Below, in pieces: positions 57,680 to 64,000 of a DNA stretch of 64,000 nt (positions are counted from its first letter, which is position 1; every line of letters starts with the position of its first letter). Below the pieces are notes generated by a model. It made no database searches, was not told where the DNA came from, and worked only from the letters and a program-made list of their open reading frames with translations. A program made the position numbers and the translations under genes. The DNA is from Pedobacter ghigonis (GTDB lineage Bacteria; Bacteroidota; Bacteroidia; Sphingobacteriales; Sphingobacteriaceae), in NCBI RefSeq assembly GCF_903166585.1, contig NZ_CAESCM010000005.1, positions 124,001 through 188,000 on the forward strand. Reading direction: 5' to 3'.

Positions 57680-58882
57680 TTAACTGATGAATACGTTTGA
57701 GGTTCTGCTGCTTAAAGTTTCCAGTAAATCGGCAGCACTTTCTGTTCCACCGGCCTGGATAAAGGATTGTTTAATCTGCTCAGCAGCAATTTTGTAACTA
57801 TCGTTCTGCAGCACTTTGTTTACGGCTTCTTTAAGGTGGCTGGCTTTAAAACGGTTAAAGTTTAAACGTTCTCCGGCACCAACCCTGAAAACACGTCCGG
57901 CTACGTGGCTTTGGTCGTAAGCAATCGGGATTACCACCATGGGCAGTCCGTTCATTAAAGTTTCGCAAACGGTATTGTGTCCGCCATGGCAAACTACAGC
58001 ATCAAGGTGTGGTAAAAGTTCCAATTGTGGTACCTGGCGCTGCACGGTAAAATTAGCCGGCCACTCATCAAATAAAGCAGGATCGGAAACCACTACCACA
58101 TGCAGGTCTTCATTAGCAAAAGCCTCGATTACCTTGGCAAAAAATGCTTTTTTATGTTCGTGATCGAAGGTGGTACCAATGCTCACCAGTATTTTAGGTT
58201 GGGTAATGTTCTTAAACGCATCCCAGTTAAAAGGAATAGTTGTTTTGCGATGGTTAAAAACAGGGCCTACAAATTTAAAATGTTCAGGTAGTTCCATCTC
58301 ACCAAAGAAATCACGTGAGGTAAGTACCAAAGTGGCGAGATCGGAGCAGGCAATAGAACCGCTTGCCGTAATGCCGAATTCTTTTTGCAGCTCCACAATC
58401 TGGTTTACTTCCCATTCGTGCACTTTTGGCAACTCATCCATTACTTTTATCGCTGCCGGAGCAGTAACCGAAGTAACGTAAGGGTAGTTTTTGTTGGTTG
58501 CGGCAATGGTACCGGCAAACATCTGGTGATCGGTAATTACCAAATCGGGCTTAAACTGATCAAGCAGACCGGCAATACCTTCGTAACTGTGCCTGTTTAG
58601 CGGAATCAATACTTCTTCGTACAGAAATTTGATGCTATCGATACCGTACACAATCTTTTTGGCAATGATATCGAGGTATTTTTCTGAATCTTTTTTCTGC
58701 TGGTCGTTCTGGTCGTAGCTGATTACGAGCAACTCGCCGCGCTCAGGGAGTTTATCGCCCAGCGATTGATCTAAAGTAATCCACGCTACACGATGACCTC
58801 TTTCCAGTAAAGCTGCCCCCATACTCAGGGTTGGGTTGATGTGGCCGGTTAGGGGAGGAACTACAAAAACGAATTTTGCCAT
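57680..58882 (-). CDS. UGT-type glycosyltransferase, first copy
   Basis: 400 residues, paralogue of the next gene. PPLTGHINPTLSMGAALLER, VSIGTTFDHEHKKAFFAKVI, LDAVVCHGGHNTVCETLMNG and LPMVVIPIAYDQSHVAGRVF give the UGT donor motif with the HGGHNT/DQ pair, which is better conserved than in the second copy. It should glycosylate the cluster product; two copies may add two sugars or act at different positions. Its start overlaps the hydrolase end by 22 bases. Confidence 0.85.
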   Translation of the reverse strand: MAKFVFVVPPLTGHINPTLSMGAALLERGHRVAWITLDQSLGDKLPERGELLVISYDQNDQQKKDSEKYLDIIAKKIVYGIDSIKFLYEEVLIPLNRHSYEGIAGLLDQFKPDLVITDHQMFAGTIAATNKNYPYVTSVTAPAAIKVMDELPKVHEWEVNQIVELQKEFGITASGSIACSDLATLVLTSRDFFGEMELPEHFKFVGPVFNHRKTTIPFNWDAFKNITQPKILVSIGTTFDHEHKKAFFAKVIEAFANEDLHVVVVSDPALFDEWPANFTVQRQVPQLELLPHLDAVVCHGGHNTVCETLMNGLPMVVIPIAYDQSHVAGRVFRVGAGERLNFNRFKASHLKEAVNKVLQNDSYKIAAEQIKQSFIQAGGTESAADLLETLSSRTSNVFIS

Positions 58883-59658
58883 CTGTGTTTAATTTTATTT
58901 TTCTTGAAGAAGTTTAATAAGGTTTCTGCAATAACTAATGGTTGCTGGATCGGAATATTATGATCGCCCGGAACGGCAATTAAATCTGCATTTTCGATCA
59001 TTCTATCAAGGTGTTTACCTGCGTTTAAACAATTGGAATCTGTGCCATATAATAACAGGGTAGATTTTTTTATGGTTCTGATTGCCGGGCTGCCGAAAAA
59101 GTCTTTTTCGAGTTCCATATCGGTTTTGATAGAGGTTTGATAAAAGAGGTACTCGTACATGCGGTGGTTACGTTCCATCTGCCTTTTACCCATTTTCACT
59201 TTGGTGGTATCGGTAAAATTTTCGACGTAATGCTCCAGAAACTCGCGGCTGTACTCGTCAATAATACCCCTTGTTTTATCATCGTTCGGATCGGGTGCCT
59301 CTATTACAGCCAGCTTGTTTATGCGCTCCGGAAAACGGATGGCCATTTTTAAAGCAATCAATCCGCCAAAACTATACCCGCCCAGATGCACTTTTTGCAG
59401 GTTTAATTCCTTCATCAGTTCAAGCAGATCGTTGGTCATGCTTTCGAGATCGTAACCGAACAAAGTTTTTTCGCTCATGCCATGGCTTTTCAGATCATAA
59501 AGTACCACATGGTATTTGGTGGCCAGCAATGGTGCGATATTAAAATAATAGACAGACAGGTTACTGAACATCCCGTGAACGAGGATGATGGTTTCAGCAG
59601 CCCCTTTGTTGAGTTCCTGAATATGAACCGATTTGCCGTTTACCGTTATGACTGGCAT
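58861..59658 (-). CDS. alpha/beta hydrolase of the cluster
   Basis: 265 residues. ETIILVHGMFSNLSVYYFNI (oxyanion HGM), LYDLKSHGMSEKTLFGYDLE, VHLGGYSFGGLIALKMAIRF (nucleophile Ser in GYSFGG), YGTDSNCLNAG and VPGDHNIPIQQP (His) give a complete triad. It could be a thioesterase releasing the chain from the ACP, or a hydrolase of a side chain. It overlaps the ACP gene by 13 bases and the glycosyltransferase gene by 22, so translation of all three is linked. Confidence 0.82.
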   Translation of the reverse strand: MPVITVNGKSVHIQELNKGAAETIILVHGMFSNLSVYYFNIAPLLATKYHVVLYDLKSHGMSEKTLFGYDLESMTNDLLELMKELNLQKVHLGGYSFGGLIALKMAIRFPERINKLAVIEAPDPNDDKTRGIIDEYSREFLEHYVENFTDTTKVKMGKRQMERNHRMYEYLFYQTSIKTDMELEKDFFGSPAIRTIKKSTLLLYGTDSNCLNAGKHLDRMIENADLIAVPGDHNIPIQQPLVIAETLLNFFKKNKIKHRWQNSFL

Positions 59659-59945
59659 TCTTCGATATAAGAGATGATCATACCCAGGTTTAAATTGATC
59701 AGCTGATCTAAATCCATTGATGATAACCAGCCCGTAAAATCGATCTGCTCGCCAAAATGAGCTTTGATTTTTTCGGAAAAAGACACAATTTCGATGCTGT
59801 CCATTTCGAGGTCTTTGGTGAAAGAACTTTCGGGGGTGATATCCATTTCTTCAACAAATTCTTCGCCGATTACTTCAGTGATAAATTTTTTCATGAGGTC
59901 GAAAATTTCTTCGCTGCTCAGTTTCGTAGTTGCTATAGTGTCCAT
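59646..59945 (-). CDS. acyl carrier protein
   Basis: 99 residues with the phosphopantetheine motif LEMDSIEIVSFSEKI, Ser at about 51, in an acidic three-helix domain (SSEEIFDLMKKFITEVIGEE; DLDQLINLNLGMIISYIEEC). The motif reads DS-I rather than the usual DSL. It serves the PKS encoded directly upstream, whose fused phosphopantetheinyl transferase presumably activates it. Start and stop each overlap neighbouring genes by 13 bases. Confidence 0.88.
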   Translation of the reverse strand: MDTIATTKLSSEEIFDLMKKFITEVIGEEFVEEMDITPESSFTKDLEMDSIEIVSFSEKIKAHFGEQIDFTGWLSSMDLDQLINLNLGMIISYIEECQS

Positions 59946-62900
59946 CCGATGATATAGTTTTTATGTTTGATTGTTTTAATTGTGATGTTATTGATGCGTA
60001 ATTCTTCGCCATTTACCTCTGCTACGGTATAGGCTTTTGGGTTGCCCTGTAAACCTTTGCCCAGGTATTTTCCGTAGGCTTCCTTAGCTACCCAGAAACG
60101 GGTTGCCCATTCAATTTTGTCGCGGTTTTGCAGCAGTGCCATTTCGTGATCGTTAAAAACGAGATCAAAAAAGCCTGCACTGCGTTCTTCTATGTGTTCG
60201 ATATCGATGCCAACGGGTTCGTTAAATCGGGCAATGCCAACGGCATCAGTACCTTTATGCGCAATAGAAATATTGATATTAACGGTTAAACCGCCTTTAA
60301 CATAAGGTTTTCGGTGTTCGTCTGAATAAATTTCGAAAGTAATCGGATAGCAGGCCTGGTTTTTCTGCGTATTCAGTAAATTTCTTACCGCATCTTTTGC
60401 AGCTACGCGACTGATCATCCAGGTTCTTCTTTTATTGGGCAAAAGGTTGTTGTGATGTTTCTTTTCGGTTTGGTTGAAATATCTTTTGAGGATGAAATCC
60501 CACGACACCACACGTGTGTAGGCATTACCGAAAAGAAAAACACCTGGCGCAACCTCTTCCGATAAACGGTTGTGCAGTGGCGACATCGATACATTCCAAA
60601 GTGGTTCGTCGATTTCGAGTCTGCGGTTCTGCCAGCCTGAAATAATCAACCAGGTTAGGCCATCTCTTTTCATCACGATATCGGCTGTGGCAAATTCATC
60701 GTTGATTTCGGTAAGCACGCAGGTACATTCGAAAGTACCTTGCTGATCGGCCATATCGCCGAAAAATTCAATTTCCTGGATTTTAACAGGAAAAGCAATT
60801 CTATCCTTCTCTAAAGTAAGCTGCAGCCATAAACCGAACAACTGACCTGCATTATCCAGTAAAGAACCTTTTCCGCCTGCAGCTTCGATAATACCGGTAA
60901 TTCCTTTTTCGCCAACAGCGACTAGTTTTTTGATACCCTGATAATCCGGTCCGTGGAACATGTGCGCGTCGTAAATCTGTGCAGAAGTACGGTCGATATC
61001 CAGTAATTTTCCGATGTCGAAATTCCGGTTTGGAGCAGGACTTAACTGCGCTGCAAGCTGTACTTCAGCATTGGCGAAACGTTCGAGGTTAAGGTAAACC
61101 CTTTGTTCGTCTTTCCACTCGCCCGTTACGGTTTCCTGGAAAGGTTTAACTACATTCATCCATTGAAAAACGCGCATATTCATAATTTTCTGCACTTTTT
61201 CTTCGGGCGATTGCGCATTGGCTATTTCGGCAAACACTTCAAAAATCATGGTCATCGGAATCACCGGGTCCATATCTTCTACGGTTGGCCAACCTTTTGG
61301 CTGCCTCAATAGCGAGTGATCGATAAGGTAAGGGCAGTTCTCCAAACTCACATCCAGCGTTTTACTAAAGGCTTGTCTAACTGGTTTTACCGGCGCAGCT
61401 GGTGCCCAATTGCCTGGCTGATCAACCTGCAACGCGGCATTTTCAAAAAGCCCGATCATTTCGCTTTGCATGTTGATCATTTCCATTACATTCTCGTTAA
61501 AAGCCTGTAAAACGGGATGTTTGGCCTCTACAAAAGTTTTAGGCTGCACAGGCTGAGCTTGCTTAATGGTTAAACCTTTAAGCGTTTGCAGGTTATGGAT
61601 AATCGGCGAACCGAGTTCGAGTTTAATGCCTTTGTTTTTTTGTGGCGGCGTTGATTTAATGTTGCCAAGGTAATTGAGCCCGATTTCTTTTCCTTCGACA
61701 AAAAGTGCCGCCAAAACCCTTTGCAACTGCGTAATACCCGAACGGATAGGCACGTTTGCACTAATGGTACTAAAATCTTTGCCCCTTAGCGTATCGTCGA
61801 TAAAGCCTACCAAACCACCAGAACCTACCTGGATAAATACACGTGCGCCCTCAGTATAGAGTTTTTCGGTAAGCTCGCGGAAACGCACCGGTTTAATCAG
61901 GTGTTCGGCACTTAACTGGCGGATGGCCTCAAAACCTTCGGGATAAGTTTCTAAAGTAGTAGCCGACCAAAGTGGCGTTGTGGTTTTTCTGAACTGCATA
62001 TCCTGCATGCCTTCGAGAATCAGGCCCAACTTATCTGCCACAAATGGTGAGTGGAAACCCGATTGAAAAGGCAGGATCTGATGGAAAATCTGTTTCGCTT
62101 TTAATATCGGCACCAGCTCATCGAGCGCATTTTTACTGCCACAGAGAATTACCTGTTGCGGACAGTTATCGTTCGATAGGTACAAATCAGCGATACTTTC
62201 TATAATGGGTTGGAGGTTAGCTAAACCTGCACCAACGGCAATAAACCGCGAATCTTTAAGCTCAAAAGTTTCGGGGTTAAGTACATTCAATAAATTCATT
62301 ACCGAACTTTCTTCGGCAAGTTCCGAAGATCTTGCTGCAAGCCATTCGCCAAGACTGTGGCCTGCGTTCATATCCGATTTAACACCCAATTGTTTTAAGG
62401 CCTGGTCTAAAACGCTGCTTTTGTTCAGGATATTGAGCGCCTCGCTTAAAAGTCCATCCTGTTTGTCGTTCTCATCGATATTGATGTTGAAATAATCGGC
62501 TACCGATTTAATTTCGCCACCGGCAAGCCCGTCTAAACCTGGGAAAACGAAGGCTATTTTGCCATCGTTGGCCAATAAAGGCGAATTGGTGTACCAGATA
62601 TCTTGTTTATTCCTCCAGGGAGCATTTTTAGCTACAATTTTCAGGGCTTTTTTAATCCTTTCTTCACTCGGATTAAACAGTACCAAACGGAAATTACCCT
62701 GCCCGATGCTGTAATCACCATTTTCGAGTGATTGAATCAAGCCTTCATGACTAGGCCGAGCAAGCACCAAAACTTCGTCTTTTTTAGGACGATCGTAAGC
62801 GCTTAGTACCACGTGGGCATTGATTCCCCCGAAACCAAAGGCATTTACAGCAGCAAGTTTTGGTAAACCCGACTGGTTCCAGTCGGCAGCTTGCTGTACG

Positions 62901-64000
62901 GCTGAGAAACGGGTTTCTGCCAGTTGCGCAATGGGTTCATCGCAATGCAAAGTAGGAGGAATGATGCCATGATACAGTGCCAAACTCGATTTAATCAAGC
63001 CGGCAATCCCGGCTGCGGGCATGGCATGGCCGATATTTGATTTAACCGAACCGATACCCGCTTTTGGCAGATCTGCATCCTGACCAAAAAACTGTTTCAG
63101 GGTTTCTACCTCGGTTTTATCGCCAAGTGGTGTGCCGGTACCGTGGGCTTCTAAATAACCAATATTTTTACTTTCCAATCCGGCATTTTTCCATGCTTCG
63201 GTAATGGCTTTTAACTGGCCTTTAACCGATGGGCTCATTACACTGGTTCCGCTGCCATCGCTGCTGATGCCCACACCTTTAATTACCGAATAAATTTTAT
63301 CCTGGTCGCGGATGGCATCTTTGAGTCGTTTAAGCACCACAAAACCGCATCCTTCGCCAATAATCAGGCCGTCAGCATTTTGATCGAAAGGTTTAATTTT
63401 TTCCTGTTTGGATAAAGCGCCCAGTTGTGAAAAAATACTCCAGAAAGCTGCATTCTGACCCAAATGTACACCGCCGGCAATAATCATATCGCAACGGCCG
63501 CTATTCAGTTCCTGCACACCATGATCAACTGCAATGAGCGAACTGGCACAGGCTGCATCCAGCGTAAAGGCCAAGCCGCCTAAATTAAGCCGGTTTGCCA
63601 CTAACGAGGCCACTAAATTAGGGATCAGTCCCATGGCCGTATCGGCGCTGAAACGGCCTTTACGCAATTGAAACTCATGCTTTACCTTTTCAATTTCGGC
63701 CTCGCTCAATTGTGGCATCAAATCTTTCATTATGCTCGAAATCTGTTCTCCTGTACGTACAATTTCGATGGCACGGGTTGCCCCGGGACCTATATAATTA
63801 CCTTTACCAATAATGATCCCGGTTTTATCGAGGGAATAATTTTTTTCGAATACCGCTGCATCTTCGAGTGCCTGATGAACCAGATCGAGGGTTAACAAAT
63901 GATCAGGTTCAGTGCCTTCAACCGCTAATGGTAAAATACCAAAACGCTGCGGATCGAACTGGTGATCAGGGATAAAACCACCCCGGTTGCAGTAAAAACG
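59933..64000 (-). CDS. type I polyketide synthase (KS-AT-DH-PPTase), 5' end missing
   Basis: About 1355 residues are visible and the frame continues past the window edge. The KS shows the nucleophile Cys in TLDAACASSLIAVDHG, His in EAHGTGTPLGD and His in KSNIGHAMPAAG. The AT shows GHSLGEWLAA. A hotdog DH pair follows, with LIDHSLLRQPKGWPTVEDMD and AHMFHGPDYQGI. The C-terminus is a 4'-phosphopantetheinyl transferase (GIDIEHIEERSAG ... WVAKEAYGKYLGKGLQGN). I see no KR, ER or internal ACP; the ACP is separate. The domain order recalls synthases for glycolipids or polyunsaturated chains rather than modular PKS. It heads the overlapped cluster. Confidence 0.88.
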   Translation of the reverse strand, partial: RFYCNRGGFIPDHQFDPQRFGILPLAVEGTEPDHLLTLDLVHQALEDAAVFEKNYSLDKTGIIIGKGNYIGPGATRAIEIVRTGEQISSIMKDLMPQLSEAEIEKVKHEFQLRKGRFSADTAMGLIPNLVASLVANRLNLGGLAFTLDAACASSLIAVDHGVQELNSGRCDMIIAGGVHLGQNAAFWSIFSQLGALSKQEKIKPFDQNADGLIIGEGCGFVVLKRLKDAIRDQDKIYSVIKGVGISSDGSGTSVMSPSVKGQLKAITEAWKNAGLESKNIGYLEAHGTGTPLGDKTEVETLKQFFGQDADLPKAGIGSVKSNIGHAMPAAGIAGLIKSSLALYHGIIPPTLHCDEPIAQLAETRFSAVQQAADWNQSGLPKLAAVNAFGFGGINAHVVLSAYDRPKKDEVLVLARPSHEGLIQSLENGDYSIGQGNFRLVLFNPSEERIKKALKIVAKNAPWRNKQDIWYTNSPLLANDGKIAFVFPGLDGLAGGEIKSVADYFNINIDENDKQDGLLSEALNILNKSSVLDQALKQLGVKSDMNAGHSLGEWLAARSSELAEESSVMNLLNVLNPETFELKDSRFIAVGAGLANLQPIIESIADLYLSNDNCPQQVILCGSKNALDELVPILKAKQIFHQILPFQSGFHSPFVADKLGLILEGMQDMQFRKTTTPLWSATTLETYPEGFEAIRQLSAEHLIKPVRFRELTEKLYTEGARVFIQVGSGGLVGFIDDTLRGKDFSTISANVPIRSGITQLQRVLAALFVEGKEIGLNYLGNIKSTPPQKNKGIKLELGSPIIHNLQTLKGLTIKQAQPVQPKTFVEAKHPVLQAFNENVMEMINMQSEMIGLFENAALQVDQPGNWAPAAPVKPVRQAFSKTLDVSLENCPYLIDHSLLRQPKGWPTVEDMDPVIPMTMIFEVFAEIANAQSPEEKVQKIMNMRVFQWMNVVKPFQETVTGEWKDEQRVYLNLERFANAEVQLAAQLSPAPNRNFDIGKLLDIDRTSAQIYDAHMFHGPDYQGIKKLVAVGEKGITGIIEAAGGKGSLLDNAGQLFGLWLQLTLEKDRIAFPVKIQEIEFFGDMADQQGTFECTCVLTEINDEFATADIVMKRDGLTWLIISGWQNRRLEIDEPLWNVSMSPLHNRLSEEVAPGVFLFGNAYTRVVSWDFILKRYFNQTEKKHHNNLLPNKRRTWMISRVAAKDAVRNLLNTQKNQACYPITFEIYSDEHRKPYVKGGLTVNINISIAHKGTDAVGIARFNEPVGIDIEHIEERSAGFFDLVFNDHEMALLQNRDKIEWATRFWVAKEAYGKYLGKGLQGNPKAYTVAEVNGEELRINNITIKTIKHKNYIIGWTL

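Overview
The window reads as chromosomal DNA of a Bacteroidota bacterium, most like Pedobacter or another Sphingobacteriaceae. The evidence is a lipidated TamL-type Omp85 protein, a DUF5103/T9SS plug protein, TAnnTTTG-type promoters, hardly any Shine-Dalgarno signals and the style of the intergenic repeats. No database search was possible, so names rest on motifs and family knowledge.

Region 1 (1-4.5 kb): the end of a GH29 alpha-L-fucosidase, an HTH protein, about 750 bp of gene-free but strongly self-complementary DNA, then a two-gene unit. Its first gene is an extended ECF-like sigma factor with two sigma4-like C-terminal domains. Its second is a TnpB/Cas12f-family protein whose RuvC catalytic residues are replaced and whose C-terminal zinc finger and third RuvC motif are absent. 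This is the gene pair of the RNA-guided transcription systems (sigma-E plus nuclease-dead Cas12f) known from Bacteroidota. A plausible guide-RNA locus follows it. This is the most interesting part of the window.

Region 2 (4.48-18.45 kb): a 13.86-kb integrative element inserted in the 5' end of an EVE-domain gene. A 107-bp direct repeat flanks it, a displaced 5' gene fragment lies on the left, and a tyrosine integrase and the restored gene lie on the right. All element genes are on the minus strand: RadC-like protein, lipoproteins and secreted proteins of unknown function, a DYG-repeat protein, a zinc-ribbon/membrane pair, a YbjN-like protein, an SF2 helicase and several unknowns. Two gene-free stretches (about 9.5-10.0 and 12.0-12.2 kb) carry dense nested inverted repeats like large structured RNAs or cis-acting mobility sites.

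Region 3 (18.4-53 kb): ordinary core genome. It holds an antiporter, thioesterase, cytoplasmic alpha-amylase, a four-gene carbohydrate-type operon (FGE-like, Gfo/Idh/MocA, ApbE, Hyi-like TIM barrel), T9SS plug protein, ABC-F ATPase, NudK, AsmA-like protein, an Rrf2 regulator with two matching operators, pyrD, AlkD-like protein, a small basic protein next to tRNA-Cys, TrmH-family methyltransferase, TamL, patatin-Omp85, TspO, a LytTR/REC-Hpt/RsbQ-like signalling group and a secreted PHP-like protein.

Region 4 (53.2-64 kb, running off the right edge): a tightly overlapped minus-strand biosynthetic cluster. A type I PKS (KS-AT-DH with a fused phosphopantetheinyl transferase), a free ACP, an alpha/beta hydrolase, two UGT-type glycosyltransferases, two condensation/acyltransferase-like proteins and a membrane protein suggest an acylated, glycosylated polyketide or glycolipid. 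I cannot name the product.
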